NCBI GenBank assembly: GCA_016794985.1
Contig: JAEUIQ010000036.1
Coordinates: 95,119 to 159,118 of the forward strand
Source: Planctomycetaceae bacterium
GTDB taxonomy: Bacteria > Planctomycetota > Planctomycetia > Pirellulales > Pirellulaceae
Length of the DNA: 64,000 nucleotides
Reading direction: 5' to 3'
Shown: one piece after another, positions 8,555 through 18,290 of the stretch
How positions within the stretch are numbered: the first letter of the stretch is position 1
Layout: every line of letters starts with the position of its first letter
Translations under genes and position numbers: made by a program
The notes under the pieces: model-generated
Databases searched by the model: none
Told to the model about the DNA's origin: nothing
The model's input: only the letters and a program-made list of their open reading frames with translations

Positions 8555-9306
8555 TGCCATAGCGCTTTCAAACTGGACCGTTCAGGGTAGTGGACCAAGA
8601 CACCCATCCCCGGTTTCTGAAAGACGACCATGTTCCCAAGTCCAACCGCAGAAGCGCCCGCGTCCCGGACCCCTTCGCGAATATGCTGTAGCGCGCCAAC
8701 TCCGCCGTGTGCGATGACCGGAATGGAAACAGCGGAGGTTACTTGGCTGATCAAATCGAGATCCAAGCCCTGCCATGTTCCTTCGCGATCGATGGATGTC
8801 AAAAGAATTTCGCCCACGCCCAATGCTTCGACTTCGCGAGCCCACAATACCGGATCGTGATATTCGTTCGTTTGTCCGGAATTCGAATGGACCGATTTTT
8901 TCGACCCAAGCTGTTTTACGTCAATCGAGGCGATCACGGCTTGGCTGCCAAAGTACGATGCGATTTGATCAACGAGTTGTGGCGTGCGAAACAATGCCGA
9001 GTTGAGGCTAATCTTTTCGAAGCCGATGTCGAAAATCTCTTTGGCGTGGTCCAAGTGTTGGATTCCACCTCCATAACCTAGCGGCATGAAGCACTCGCCG
9101 GCGATGTCTCGCAGCAGTGAGAAATTCGGGGATTGCTGCTGACGAGTGGCGCGAATATCCAAAAACAGTAGCTCGTCAACTTCCAACTCGTTGAAGATGC
9201 GACAAGTGTTGCACGGATCGCCGACGTAAGTAAAACGTCCAAAACGCGTTGTCTTCACCAAGCTCTCGTCTTGGAGTAAGAGAATCGGAATGACGCGCGG
9301 CTCCAT
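8551..9306 (-). CDS. HisF-like subunit of a sugar amidotransferase (copy 1)
   Basis: About 251 residues from ATG 9306, where the protein begins MEPRVIPILLLQDE; an upstream alternative start adds 14 unlikely residues. It is a (beta/alpha)8 protein with the HisF hallmarks GYGGGI, ASIDVKQ, IDREGTW and AHGGVGAL. The first catalytic Asp of true HisF (in CLDV) is replaced by Leu (ILLLQD), as in HisF2-type proteins of O-antigen loci. That argues for ammonia delivery to WbpG rather than histidine synthesis. It lies directly downstream of the wbpG-like gene and overlaps the glycosyltransferase start by 4 bp. A second HisF-like gene is at 16823-17596. Confidence 0.85.
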   Translation of the reverse strand: MEPRVIPILLLQDESLVKTTRFGRFTYVGDPCNTCRIFNELEVDELLFLDIRATRQQQSPNFSLLRDIAGECFMPLGYGGGIQHLDHAKEIFDIGFEKISLNSALFRTPQLVDQIASYFGSQAVIASIDVKQLGSKKSVHSNSGQTNEYHDPVLWAREVEALGVGEILLTSIDREGTWQGLDLDLISQVTSAVSIPVIAHGGVGALQHIREGVRDAGASAVGLGNMVVFQKPGMGVLVHYPERSSLKALWQ

Positions 9307-9469
9307 TAGGTTATTGCAATTCGCTTGGGAAGAGCTGGTGGCTGACACAGGCGGTTTGACCGTTCTGTTTAACTGTTGTTCGATCGATACAGGTGTGTGT
9401 GAAAACGATAGATTCTCGCGGCGTTTCTACTTGGTCGATTCCGGCGATCCGCCAGAAGTGTTCGTTTCC

Positions 9470-9570
9470 CTTGCCATTTGTGTCGGTCTTTTCTCGACGA
9501 TACAACACGCCAAGTTGGCTTGTTGCGCCACTAGGGTTGTGTTGAATCATTCGGGCCTGTGCGTGTTGGG
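9470..9570. repeat. Degenerate copy of the 73-bp repeat
   Basis: The gap between hisF copy 1 and wbpG holds a worn unit: GTGTCGGTCTTTTCTCG at 9480, then GTTGGCTTGTTGCGCCAC and GGTTGTGTTGAATCATTCG. These line up with the array at 5250-5640. The repeat reaches into the 3' end of the wbpG-like gene and supplies its last codons and stop. Confidence 0.65.
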
Positions 9571-10757
9571 ATCGAGCTGGGTGTGGTCGGTGCTTGGGAT
9601 GGAAAACAATACTTCAGGTAGAAACTCATCGGAACCAAGTTGGCTTTGGCCAGCAGATAAAACAACGGGCGACAACGTTCGAATCGCTGCTTGTAGGTAG
9701 GATACTGCGTCCAATTTTTGGGTGGGCTTTGCATGATCTCGGTGTATTGAGCGGCGGAAAACCCCAGCCGCTTTTGGAAGTAGTTGACGAGTTCGTCTTC
9801 GATCAGAGGTGGGGTATTGTAGCGAGACCAAGCTTCGGATCTGGAGATGACGCCGTTGCGAACTTGCGCCGAAAGCGTGTTGTTTCGCATATCGGTATGG
9901 AATTTTTGTGGTAGGTACACGCTATGATAAAACGCTGTCATGCGATTCTCTAGGTGATGACCACCGTAATACTTCCAGCCGAACTGACGACTGAGGAATT
10001 GCTGCGCTTCCTGTTTGGAATACTTCAAGTACCACAGTGGACGGATAAACTTGACTCGGGTCCAAATGGCGGATCTCAAGAAGCGAGCAAAAGTCATTAA
10101 GGGATAAGTCTGTAGAGGACGGCGTCCGAACCGTTGGTGGATGGCTTGTATGTAACGCCCGTCAAAGTAGTTGCGGCCCAAAGGCGTGATACCTTCCTCA
10201 ACGAAGGAATGCCCTTCCAAAATGTAACGAATCGAGTACTTGGCAGCGACTTGACGCAACAAGTAAGCGTAACCGAGGTCGGTTGCCGCTTCGATTTCCG
10301 CGACTCCGGCGAGGAAAAACGCTCTAAAGAGGTCGTCGGCCTCCTTGTTGGCCACAACATGGGTGTACAGGTCCACGTCCAATCCGTGAAGAACGTGATG
10401 GATATTGATGGTGGCGATGGCAGAATTCCATGTGTTGTCGTAGTGAACGGCCAGCGGTCGCAATCCCCACTGTTTCGCCATGTAAACCAAATAGGACGAA
10501 TCTGTCCCGCCACTGACTCCGACCAAACAATCGTACTGCTTGCCCCGCCCTGCCCTTCGAATATCGGCCAAAATGTTATCGAAAATCGCGATACCTTTGT
10601 TGGCTCCGGTGCCATATTGCTCGACCAAACGATCGGTTTGGTGGCAATAATTACAGACGCCGTCGTTGTCGAAGTGAATGCTAGAGACTCGCTCGTCATA
10701 AATGCAACGCGAGCAGATTCGGATCGAAACTTTGTCTATGTCGGGATCGAGCAGCAT
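9531..10757 (-). CDS. wbpG: N-acetyl sugar amidotransferase (WbpG/PseA type)
   Basis: About 408 residues from ATG 10757, which shares one base with the preceding TGA (TGATG), indicating translational coupling. ICSRCIYDE near residue 15 and VCNYCHQ near residue 35 give four cysteines for zinc. VGVSGGTDSSYLVY is the PP-loop ATP pyrophosphatase motif, and ILEGHSFVEEGITPLG is typical of the family. WbpG with HisH2/HisF2 turns an acetamido group into an acetamidino group on a diacetamido uronic acid in Pseudomonas O antigens; PseA does the same in legionaminic/pseudaminic acid pathways. The last ~20 residues (PTTPSSIPTRTGPN region) come from repeat DNA and are probably not functional. Confidence 0.9.
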   Translation of the reverse strand: MLLDPDIDKVSIRICSRCIYDERVSSIHFDNDGVCNYCHQTDRLVEQYGTGANKGIAIFDNILADIRRAGRGKQYDCLVGVSGGTDSSYLVYMAKQWGLRPLAVHYDNTWNSAIATINIHHVLHGLDVDLYTHVVANKEADDLFRAFFLAGVAEIEAATDLGYAYLLRQVAAKYSIRYILEGHSFVEEGITPLGRNYFDGRYIQAIHQRFGRRPLQTYPLMTFARFLRSAIWTRVKFIRPLWYLKYSKQEAQQFLSRQFGWKYYGGHHLENRMTAFYHSVYLPQKFHTDMRNNTLSAQVRNGVISRSEAWSRYNTPPLIEDELVNYFQKRLGFSAAQYTEIMQSPPKNWTQYPTYKQRFERCRPLFYLLAKANLVPMSFYLKYCFPSQAPTTPSSIPTRTGPNDSTQP

Positions 10758-11308
10758 CACGTGCGATCCGTGGAACCTTGGATTCGCGCCGGAGTGCCCC
10801 AAGCTTTGGAATTTGGTGGCAAGTCGACATTGACGAAGCTATTGGCGCCCACCACGCAGCCATCACCAATGGTCACTCCTTTGCTGATGACAGTATTCGG
10901 ACCGATGTAGCACCGACTGCCGATGCGAACCGGCGCTCGTTCTGGTTCCTGCTTGCCACCGGAAATGGCCCATTGCACCGTATCGTGCGAGTAGATCTGA
11001 ACGCCAGCGCTGATCGAGCAGTAATCACCGATCGTCAATCCGCCCGAACCATCCAAAACGGTAAACGGGCCAATCCAAGTCTGCTCACCCACAGTGACTT
11101 GGCCCAAAACCAACGAGCTGTCGTAAATGCTTGAGCCGACACCGAAACCAAGGGAACGGGCTTTCTCCCAGCGATCGACCAAGTAATCGCCGACCGGCAA
11201 ACTGCGATTCCATCGCTGTTGTGTTTCGGATTGCTTCTGTTGCAAAAGGGCAGCGAAATCCTGCTCCAGTTGTTTCAAGCGATCAAGTTCAGAACTCATG
11301 TTTTCCAT
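10757..11308 (-). CDS. Acyltransferase with left-handed beta-helix
   Basis: A 183-residue protein. Residues 1-50 are helical ([16 protein letters not shown]). From about residue 65 there are hexapeptide repeats such as [35 protein letters not shown] and [18 protein letters not shown], followed by the family end WGTPARI. The His in IYSHDTVQ is the likely catalytic base. Enzymes of this fold N- or O-acetylate sugar nucleotides. With the DegT aminotransferase and SDR upstream it could complete an N-acetylated aminosugar, which is inference from context. An alternative start is ATG at 11299. It ends one base into wbpG and starts 10 bp after the asnB-like gene. Confidence 0.8.
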   Translation of the reverse strand: MENMSSELDRLKQLEQDFAALLQQKQSETQQRWNRSLPVGDYLVDRWEKARSLGFGVGSSIYDSSLVLGQVTVGEQTWIGPFTVLDGSGGLTIGDYCSISAGVQIYSHDTVQWAISGGKQEPERAPVRIGSRCYIGPNTVISKGVTIGDGCVVGANSFVNVDLPPNSKAWGTPARIQGSTDRT

Positions 11309-11318
11309 CCGCGAACAA

Positions 11319-13211
11319 CTACAAGTACGCGCGCATCCAAGCTTCGAGGTTCAATAGCGACCAAATTAGCAAGCGCCGATTCAGCTCGCCACGCAGATGC
11401 TCATCGATCCGCGGCAGGACGGCATTCGGATCCAGGACATCATAGATTCGAGCCGATTTATCGTACAAGGTGCGTCTGACAAAGTCGATGCTTTCGCCCT
11501 TGAACCAACTGGCGTCCGGTGAGGAGAATCCTTGTTTGATGGCGTTTGCAGTCTGCGCTGGAATATAGCGTGACATCACATCACGCAGAATTTGTTTGCC
11601 ATCACTCGTTTTCTGGAAGTAAACCGATTGTTTGTTCCGCGGGTCGTTTTCGTTGACCCGGAATGCCGTGTCGAGTTGATTCAGCTTCATTTCCACCGGA
11701 CAGCGCATGGCGAAATCGACCAAGTCGTTGTCCATAAACGGAACTCTCGACTCCAGGCCATAGGCCATGGACAGTTTGTCTTCGACGACAAAGAGGCCAT
11801 GCAAGAAGGTCTTGGCTTCAAAATATAGTGAATGGTTGATGTAGTCCTCAGGACGCTTGAGCTCGATCTGATGTGTTGCAAACACATCTCGAAAGATGTC
11901 GCGTGTCCAAACATGGCTGACATCGGACCAAACCGGTGCAAACATGGCTTTCAAGTAACGATTGTCGACCAACCGTTGCCAGTACAGATAGTATTGATCG
12001 ATAAAGTGTTCAAAATTCAGCGATTGGACATTACGGTAGTAACGCCAAGGGTACCCGCCGAATAATTCGTCTCCGCCGCTACCCGAGAGAACGACTTTGA
12101 CGAACTTGCTGGCCAGTTTTGCTGCGTAAAGATTTGGATAGGATTGCCCGACTCGCGGTTCTTCCAGATGCCACGCCAATTGTGGCAAGCATCGTTCCAT
12201 GTCCCCAGCCTTGAGAACCATTTCATAGTGTTCGGTCTTGAAGCAAGCGGAGAGTGCTTCCGCCTTTGCACGCTCGTCAAAACCCAGTTCGATACCGGAA
12301 GCGGAACTGAGGTCGAACCCACAGGTGAACGATTTTAAGTACGGAAAAGACTGCGAAGCAATCGCTGTAATGGAACCGGAGTCCATGCCTCCACTCAAGT
12401 AAGCGCCTAGTTCGACGTCAGCCACCAATTGCCGCTGGACCGCTTGCTTGAAGAGACGGTCCAATTCTTCCTGATATTCGCGCCGATCAATGGGTTCCTG
12501 GGGCGTATGAAAGCAATAGTCCCAATAACGCACGAGCTTGATGTCGACTGAGCTCGTCGCTGCGTCAAGGTGTTCGAGCCGCGCGACCAGGTAGTGTCCG
12601 GCGGGCAACATCCGAATCTCGGACAACAGAGTTTGGTCGGTGAAGAGATTCTGAAACGTTAGATACTCCAGCAGGGCCGGCAAATTCAACTGCCGGGGGA
12701 AGTCTGGCTGGGCTAAGATGGCCTTTTGTTCCGAGCCAAAAGAAAAATCGAAGCCACGCCGTGCATAGTAGAGCGGTTTGACCCCATAGCGGTCGCGGGC
12801 CAAATACAAGGTGCTTTGTTGCCGATCCCAAAGGGCCAAGGCGAACATGCCATTGAATCGTCGAATCGCTTCAATGCCCCAGTGGGCTAATGCGGTCAGC
12901 ACCACTTCCGTGTCGGACTCGCCGCGAAAACAATGACCAAACGAGATCAACTGGGAACGCAATTCGCGATAATTGTAGACCTCCCCGTTGTAACTAAGGA
13001 TGAAACGCCGATTTTGGCACTCCATCGGTTGGTGCCCGGTGGGCGTGGGATCAATGATGGCCAAACGGCGATGTCCGATTCCCACACTGGCGTTAACCCA
13101 ATGTCCGGAACCGTCCGGCCCTCGATGGGCGATGGCTTGAGTCATTCGTTCAACCGTTGCGGGAGCAACCGGTGAACCATCAAAACGAACCAATCCGGCA
13201 ATGCCGCACAT
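11319..13211 (-). CDS. Asparagine synthase-like glutamine amidotransferase
   Basis: A 630-residue, full-length AsnB-type enzyme. It begins [10 protein letters not shown] with the nucleophile Cys2, followed by [10 protein letters not shown] and [10 protein letters not shown] of the glutaminase domain. [16 protein letters not shown] is the PP-loop of the synthetase domain, and [16 protein letters not shown] and [15 protein letters not shown] are also present. Members inside polysaccharide loci (for example WbpS in some Pseudomonas O antigens) are thought to amidate uronic acids. The operon position between a DegT aminotransferase and an acetyltransferase favours that role over free asparagine synthesis. 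Sequence alone does not decide it. Confidence 0.88.
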   Translation of the reverse strand: MCGIAGLVRFDGSPVAPATVERMTQAIAHRGPDGSGHWVNASVGIGHRRLAIIDPTPTGHQPMECQNRRFILSYNGEVYNYRELRSQLISFGHCFRGESDTEVVLTALAHWGIEAIRRFNGMFALALWDRQQSTLYLARDRYGVKPLYYARRGFDFSFGSEQKAILAQPDFPRQLNLPALLEYLTFQNLFTDQTLLSEIRMLPAGHYLVARLEHLDAATSSVDIKLVRYWDYCFHTPQEPIDRREYQEELDRLFKQAVQRQLVADVELGAYLSGGMDSGSITAIASQSFPYLKSFTCGFDLSSASGIELGFDERAKAEALSACFKTEHYEMVLKAGDMERCLPQLAWHLEEPRVGQSYPNLYAAKLASKFVKVVLSGSGGDELFGGYPWRYYRNVQSLNFEHFIDQYYLYWQRLVDNRYLKAMFAPVWSDVSHVWTRDIFRDVFATHQIELKRPEDYINHSLYFEAKTFLHGLFVVEDKLSMAYGLESRVPFMDNDLVDFAMRCPVEMKLNQLDTAFRVNENDPRNKQSVYFQKTSDGKQILRDVMSRYIPAQTANAIKQGFSSPDASWFKGESIDFVRRTLYDKSARIYDVLDPNAVLPRIDEHLRGELNRRLLIWSLLNLEAWMRAYL

Positions 13212-13219
13212 GAGGCTGG

Positions 13220-14386
13220 TTAACTCTTTCGGCCGATCACGTGTTCGATCACGTAATCCTGTTCGGCGGTCGTCATGCCATGGAATAGCGGAAGCGAAAT
13301 GCTACAGTCGTTGGCTGCCCAAGCGTGCGGGAAATCCGCTGGCTGAAGCTCGTACTTATCTCGATAATATCCCAACATGTGGACCGCATGCGTCGCTGGT
13401 CGTGTGGAGATACCGTGTTGCTGCAGTTGATCCATCCATTGATTGCGCTGCTCACGAACTTTGGAAATGCTGTGCTTGGAAATTGGTTCTGGGATAAACC
13501 AGCAAGGATAGCTTTGGTAGCCATGTTCGTAACCGCTTGGGACGGTCGGGGTCTGTAGCCAAGCGAGGTTGGCGAAGGCCTCGTTATAGCGGGTTGCCAA
13601 TCGCTGTCGCTCGTTCACAATCTCGGCCGCGCGATCCATTTGTGCGGAGCCCAAGGCCCCTTGGATATCGGTCATGCGTTGATTGTATCCAGCATCGGGG
13701 TGATCCGACAACAAATAAGGTCGTGCCCCAAGATGACGCTGCAAGTCGCTGAGTGCCGCGCCATGGTCCCGCAAACGACGAAGTTTCTCCGCCAACTCAT
13801 CCGAGTGGGTCGTGATCATTCCACCTTCACCGGTTGTGATGGCTTTGCGTGGATGAAAGCTAAAGACTCCCAAATCGCCAAGGGTACCAACATGTTGGCA
13901 TTGATAGCGAGAGCCAAAGCCGCAGGCAGCATCTTCAATGACGAAGAGTTGATTTCGTCGAGCGAGATCGGAAACTTGGCACATGTCGGCTGCCAGTCCG
14001 AACAGGTGAACTGGTAAGATCGCTTTGGTGCGGGGAGTTAGTCGACGTTCGGCCTCCAGAACGTCCAAGTTGAACGTTTTCGGATCGATATCGCAGAAGA
14101 CGACCTTACCGCCAAGATGTTCCACCACGTTCGCGGTGGCGACCCACGTAAACGCGGGGACGATGGCTTCATCTCCGGGCCCGAATCCAATCGCCGCCAA
14201 GGCCAGGTGTAATCCTGCGGTACAGGAAGTCACCGCGATCGAATGCTTCGCGCCGGTAAAGGCAGACCACTTCTCTTCGAACGCACGAACTTGTGGACCC
14301 TGAACCAACCAGCCGGAACGGAGCGGTTCCAAAACTTGGGCGATTTCATGCTCCAACAACGAGGTGCGCGCGATCGGAACTTTCAT
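13220..14386 (-). CDS. DegT/DnrJ/EryC1-family sugar aminotransferase
   Basis: A 388-residue PLP enzyme. Typical features in order are SGWLVQGPQVRAFE, VTSCTAGLHLAL (phosphate-binding cup), PAFTWVATANVVEHLG, HLFGLAADM, VIEDAACGFGS (Asp contacting the PLP ring) and FSFHPRKAITTGEGG with the PLP Lys. NQRMTDIQGALGSAQ also matches. It should aminate a nucleotide-linked keto sugar. Its ATG overlaps the stop of the SDR gene (ATGA, 14386-14383), so the two probably act in sequence. It differs clearly from the WbpE-type enzyme at 18291-19391, which has a different PLP-Lys context, so a second aminosugar is likely made here. Confidence 0.88.
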   Translation of the reverse strand: MKVPIARTSLLEHEIAQVLEPLRSGWLVQGPQVRAFEEKWSAFTGAKHSIAVTSCTAGLHLALAAIGFGPGDEAIVPAFTWVATANVVEHLGGKVVFCDIDPKTFNLDVLEAERRLTPRTKAILPVHLFGLAADMCQVSDLARRNQLFVIEDAACGFGSRYQCQHVGTLGDLGVFSFHPRKAITTGEGGMITTHSDELAEKLRRLRDHGAALSDLQRHLGARPYLLSDHPDAGYNQRMTDIQGALGSAQMDRAAEIVNERQRLATRYNEAFANLAWLQTPTVPSGYEHGYQSYPCWFIPEPISKHSISKVREQRNQWMDQLQQHGISTRPATHAVHMLGYYRDKYELQPADFPHAWAANDCSISLPLFHGMTTAEQDYVIEHVIGRKS

Positions 14387-15363
14387 TGTCGATCAACGCC
14401 CGTTCTGAGCCGCCATTCGATCAGTTTCTGCAAACCTTCGCGCAGCGAGTACTGGTACAAAAAGCCCAACTCTTGCTCGGCTTTTCGGCGCGAGCCGATT
14501 CGATTTTGCACCAGCGCACGAGCGTCACTGTTGTTGTAGGGACGATAAACAACTTGTAAGTTCGAACTCTTCAGTTCCAAAATCAACTGGCAGAGTTCTC
14601 TGATGGTCGTTTGTACTTCGGTGCCGACATTGTACATTCCGAAGGCAACATCGCTTTGGAGTGCGGCGACATTACAGCGGGCCGTGTCTTCGACGTAAAT
14701 GAAGTCATAGGCTTGGCTTCCGTCGCCATTGATGACGGGTGGCTCGTTCGCGGCAATCTTGTTCAACATGATCGGGACAACCCCGGTGTACGCTGCCGTC
14801 TGATCTTGGTGGGGCCCATAGACGTTCATGTAGCGCAGGCCGATGATGGGCAATCCGTAGCGTTCGTGCATCGCCGTACACATCGCTTCGCCCGCAATTT
14901 TGGTGGCGCCGTAAAAATTCTTGTTGTTGAACGGATGTGCCTCGGTCATTGGCAATTCAACGGCATCTCCGTACACCGACGCGGACGAAGACCAAACCAA
15001 CTTCTTGATCTTGTGCTTGACGCATGCTTCGAGAACGTTGAAGGTCCCGGCGATATTGACTTCAAAGGCGGTTCGTGGGTAATCCTTGCAGTGAAGCAAC
15101 CACATGGCGGACAAGCAGACAACATAGTCCATGCCTGCGACCGCGACATCCAAAATATCTGTCTCGCGGATATCGCCGCCGAAAGGGAAAATCGTACAGC
15201 GTGGATCCTGTAGTTGCTCGGCGAGGTACTCGCGTTTGCCGCGCGTGAAGTTGTCGTAGACGACGACTTGGGCGACGGGCACTTTGAGTAGTTCGGAAAC
15301 GACGAAACTACCAATGAACCCTGCCCCGCCGATTACCAGTACTTTGCTGCCGTCAAGTTTCAT
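14383..15363 (-). CDS. NAD-dependent epimerase/dehydratase (extended SDR)
   Basis: The start is ATG 15363, giving MKLDGSKVLVIGGAGFIGS; earlier in-frame starts would add residues unlike the family. The protein is 326 residues. GGAGFIG is the Rossmann signature, VVYDNFTRGK follows strand 2, and SSSASVYGDA and YGATKIAGEAM supply the Ser and Tyr-x3-Lys of the active site. LRYMNVYGPHQ and NGDGSQAYDFIYVED are standard for nucleotide-sugar epimerases and dehydratases. It sits between the TviB-like dehydrogenase and a DegT aminotransferase. A C4 epimerase (TviC-like) or a dehydratase giving the keto group for the aminotransferase are both possible. Confidence 0.85.
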   Translation of the reverse strand: MKLDGSKVLVIGGAGFIGSFVVSELLKVPVAQVVVYDNFTRGKREYLAEQLQDPRCTIFPFGGDIRETDILDVAVAGMDYVVCLSAMWLLHCKDYPRTAFEVNIAGTFNVLEACVKHKIKKLVWSSSASVYGDAVELPMTEAHPFNNKNFYGATKIAGEAMCTAMHERYGLPIIGLRYMNVYGPHQDQTAAYTGVVPIMLNKIAANEPPVINGDGSQAYDFIYVEDTARCNVAALQSDVAFGMYNVGTEVQTTIRELCQLILELKSSNLQVVYRPYNNSDARALVQNRIGSRRKAEQELGFLYQYSLREGLQKLIEWRLRTGVDRQ

Positions 15364-15436
15364 CGGCCAACCTTCGCTCCTTCGGTAACCAACGGAACGC
15401 GATGTTTCCGTGGGGTAATCTCGGCCCGGATCGCGA

Positions 15437-16714
15437 CTACAAACGAGCGTCGATCTGGTCGCGTGGGAATAAAGACTTGATGTCGTAGACCACGCACTCG
15501 CGTCGGCCATACTTCTTGATGGCTTCAAGACCAAGTTCTTTGAACTGTTGATGGGCAACCGCAATGATCACGGCGTCATATTTGCCGCTGGCAGGCTGAG
15601 CGACGGGCGCTAACCCGTATTCGTGTTCGCATTCCTCGGCATTGACCCACGGGTCGTAGACATCGACGTTCGCACCGTAGCTATTTAGTTCTTGGACGAT
15701 GTCGACCACCCGGGTGTTTCGAATGTCGGGACAGTTTTCCTTGAATGTCAGCCCAAGAATCAGGACGTTCGCACCTTCGACATGGATTCGGCGACGCAAC
15801 ATGTGCTTGACGACCTGCGAAACCACATATTGTCCCATTTGGTCATTGATCCGCCGACCAGCCAAAATCACTTCCGGCATGTAGCCGACTTCTTGCGCTT
15901 TATGGGTTAGGTAATAGGGGTCGACACCAATGCAGTGACCACCGACCAATCCCGGGCGAAACGGCAGAAAGTTCCATTTGGTACCCGCCGCTTCCAGCAC
16001 GGCTTGAGTGTCGATACCCAAGCGATTAAAAATCAATGCCAACTCGTTGACCAAAGCGATATTCAGGTCGCGCTGAGTGTTTTCGATGACTTTTGCGGCT
16101 TCGGCAACGCGGATGTTGGGTGCCAAGTGAGTACCCGCTGTCACGATACTTCGGTACAGTGCATCGACGACTTCACCAATTTCGGGTGTCGATCCGGACG
16201 TGACCTTCTTGATCGTCGTCAGACGATGTTCTTTGTCCCCGGGATTGATGCGTTCTGGGCTATAGCCGGCAAAGAAGTCCACGTTGTACTGCAGGCCTGA
16301 TTCTTTCTCGATCAGGGGGATGCAATCCTCCTCAGTTGCCCCTGGATATACCGTCGATTCATAAATCACGATATCGCCAGGTTTGATGACCTTACCGACG
16401 GTTTGTGATGCTTTGACCAGCGGCGTCAAGTCGGGCCGTTTGTGCCGATCAATCGGAGTTGGCACGGTAACGATATAGACATTTGCCTGCCGGAGGTCTT
16501 GTGGGTTTGTGCTGTAGGTCAGCCGAGCGGCCTGAGACAGCTCCTCCGCATCGACTTCGAGCGTCGAATCTCGTCCGCTCTTCAGTTCGTCAACGCGTGC
16601 TTGGTTGATATCGAAACCCAAGGTCCAATACTTCTTGCCGAACTCGACCGCCAACGGCAATCCAACGTAACCAAGCCCGATGACGGCGATTTTCTTTTGT
16701 GACAAGTCGATCAT
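15437..16714 (-). CDS. tviB: UDP-N-acetylglucosamine 6-dehydrogenase, TviB/WbpA type
   Basis: A 425-residue nucleotide-sugar dehydrogenase. It starts [19 protein letters not shown] (NAD site). [53 protein letters not shown], and the catalytic Cys in [18 protein letters not shown] closely follow Tvi[15 protein letters not shown] is in the C-terminal domain. TviB oxidises UDP-GlcNAc to UDP-GlcNAcA, the entry compound for WlbA, WbpE and WbpD, all present in this window. It is not the same type as the dehydrogenase at 20030-21436, so the locus makes at least two uronic acids. The gene is 108 bp after the HisF copy 2 gene. Confidence 0.92.
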   Translation of the reverse strand: MIDLSQKKIAVIGLGYVGLPLAVEFGKKYWTLGFDINQARVDELKSGRDSTLEVDAEELSQAARLTYSTNPQDLRQANVYIVTVPTPIDRHKRPDLTPLVKASQTVGKVIKPGDIVIYESTVYPGATEEDCIPLIEKESGLQYNVDFFAGYSPERINPGDKEHRLTTIKKVTSGSTPEIGEVVDALYRSIVTAGTHLAPNIRVAEAAKVIENTQRDLNIALVNELALIFNRLGIDTQAVLEAAGTKWNFLPFRPGLVGGHCIGVDPYYLTHKAQEVGYMPEVILAGRRINDQMGQYVVSQVVKHMLRRRIHVEGANVLILGLTFKENCPDIRNTRVVDIVQELNSYGANVDVYDPWVNAEECEHEYGLAPVAQPASGKYDAVIIAVAHQQFKELGLEAIKKYGRRECVVYDIKSLFPRDQIDARL

Positions 16715-16822
16715 GATTGATTTGCTCAGGGGAAAAGTTTTGTGAAGTAACCCAGTTTATTTGCGAACCGGCACTTTGGGCAGATCTCTGTTGCATTTTG
16801 GCAACAGGAATCGAGATGGCGG

Positions 16823-17596
16823 TTAACGATAAACTTGTTCTCGCAGATTGGTTTGGCTGGGATAGGTGATCAGCACGGCTCGGTGCTTGCCCACAAACAC
16901 GAAGAAACTACCGGCCGCGACCGCGGAGGCACCTGCATCGTGGACGGCCGCTCGCAGGTCTGCTAACGAACCAGCACCGCCACAGGCAATCACCGGAACG
17001 TCAACGACGGAAGTAATACTTCGAATGGAGCTGAGGTCAAATCCCGTCATCAACCCGTCATGGTCGATGTTGTTCAAGAGGATTTCGCCCACACCCCAGT
17101 CGACCATTTGTTTGGCGCGGTCCACCAATTTCATGTTTTGGTTTTTCGAGTTCGAATGACTGTAGCACAAGTAGGATCCGAACAGGTTCTTGCGATAGTC
17201 GATGGAGGCCACAATCGTCGAGCCGCCAAATCGTTGGCACGCGTCGCGAACCAAGTTAGGATTCTCGTAGGTTACGGAATTGAGGGCGACCTTTTCGACG
17301 CCCAACTTCAATAACGCCTCGATATCTTGCAGGCTGCGAATCCCACCCCCGTAACACAACGGCATGAAGCATTCGCTGGCAATGTTCCGCAGCATGTTGA
17401 GATTGATCGGCGTTTTGTTTTTGCTGGCTTCTATATCCAGGAAAATCAACTCATCGACTTCTTTTTCATTGAAGATACGAACGGCATTGATGGGATCACC
17501 CACGTATTTGGGGTCCTTGAACTTCACGGTCTTGTATAGCCCCGGACCTTTAAGCAGCAAGCAGGGAATCACCCTGAATCGTTTGATGGTATTCAT
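16823..17596 (-). CDS. hisF2: HisF-like subunit of sugar amidotransferase (copy 2)
   Basis: A 257-residue TIM barrel: RVIPCLLLKGPGLYKTVKF, YVGDPINAVRIFNEKEVDEL, CYGGGIRSL, ASIDYRKNLF, NIDHDGLMTGFD and ACGGAGSLADLRAA. The pattern CLLLK, in place of the CLDV of histidine-pathway HisF, removes the first catalytic Asp, and the protein is close to Pseudomonas HisF2 over its whole length. It starts within the HisH stop (ATGA overlap, 17596-17593), so the two subunits are co-translated. With HisH it would channel ammonia to the WbpG-like enzyme. It resembles Pseudomonas HisF2 more than copy 1 does. Confidence 0.92.
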   Translation of the reverse strand: MNTIKRFRVIPCLLLKGPGLYKTVKFKDPKYVGDPINAVRIFNEKEVDELIFLDIEASKNKTPINLNMLRNIASECFMPLCYGGGIRSLQDIEALLKLGVEKVALNSVTYENPNLVRDACQRFGGSTIVASIDYRKNLFGSYLCYSHSNSKNQNMKLVDRAKQMVDWGVGEILLNNIDHDGLMTGFDLSSIRSITSVVDVPVIACGGAGSLADLRAAVHDAGASAVAAGSFFVFVGKHRAVLITYPSQTNLREQVYR

Positions 17597-18207
17597 GATA
17601 ACGCCGCAAACCGTTCTAAAAGTCGCATGCCAAAACGATGGCTCTTCTCGGGATGGAATTGAGCGCCGATCAACTTTTTCGCCGACATGGCTGCCGCGAA
17701 TTCGTAGCCATAGAACGCTGTGGCTAACACGATTTCGGGTTGATCACACATGAAATGGTAGGAGTGTACAAAATAAAATCGGTCTTCTTCGCCAGGATGA
17801 AGGAGAGGCGACTCTTTTCGGATTTGGATGTCGGACCAACCCATATGTGGCACTTTGGCTTTGATTGTCGTATCGCGCGAGAAGAATCGAATGGTATCGG
17901 CGGCGAACCAACCCAATCCCGGCAGTTCTCCTTCCTCGCTGCCGCGGGTCATCATCTGCGCACCCAAACAGATTCCCAACACATAGATTTGGTCCTCCGC
18001 GGCAACTTGTTGCAGGGGTTCAACAAATCCGTGCTCGGCAAGTTTTTTCATGCCCTGATCAAACGCCCCGACGCCAGGCAAAATCAACTTGGAGCACTCG
18101 AAGCATTCCGCCGGTTTCGCGACGGTGCGGCACGGGATCTTCAACTTCTTTAGCATGTTCAAGATCGACCCAATATTGCCGATCTCGTAGTCGATGACGC
18201 CAATCAT
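17593..18207 (-). CDS. hisH2: HisH-like glutaminase subunit of sugar amidotransferase
   Basis: A 204-residue class I glutamine amidotransferase. It begins IGVIDYEIGNIGSILNML, and PGVGAFDQGM precedes the nucleophile Cys80 in VLGICLGAQMM. His185 and Glu187 in AQFHPEKSHRFG complete the triad, and VPHMGWSDI is also typical. It releases ammonia from glutamine. The only HisH-like gene in the window must serve two HisF-like proteins if both are used. Location in the glycan operon and the neighbour lacking the cyclase Asp argue against a role in histidine synthesis. It lies 83 bp after wbpE. Confidence 0.92.
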   Translation of the reverse strand: MIGVIDYEIGNIGSILNMLKKLKIPCRTVAKPAECFECSKLILPGVGAFDQGMKKLAEHGFVEPLQQVAAEDQIYVLGICLGAQMMTRGSEEGELPGLGWFAADTIRFFSRDTTIKAKVPHMGWSDIQIRKESPLLHPGEEDRFYFVHSYHFMCDQPEIVLATAFYGYEFAAAMSAKKLIGAQFHPEKSHRFGMRLLERFAALS

Positions 18208-18290
18208 GTCTCAAATGCTTTGGTTGGAAGTGGTTGCCGGTGTCTTCAAGAGAAAAGGCGCCGGCAGGAGTCGTCCAAGTGGTTAACGTG

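Noticed and set aside
15364..15564. Longer start for the SDR gene at 15564
   Set aside because: It would overlap the end of the TviB-like gene by more than 120 bp and add 67 residues before the GGAGFIG motif, which should be near the N-terminus.
8551..18207. Histidine biosynthesis genes hisH and hisF
   Set aside because: Both HisF proteins lack the catalytic Asp of the cyclase, no other his genes are present, and the genes are embedded in a glycan operon beside wbpG.
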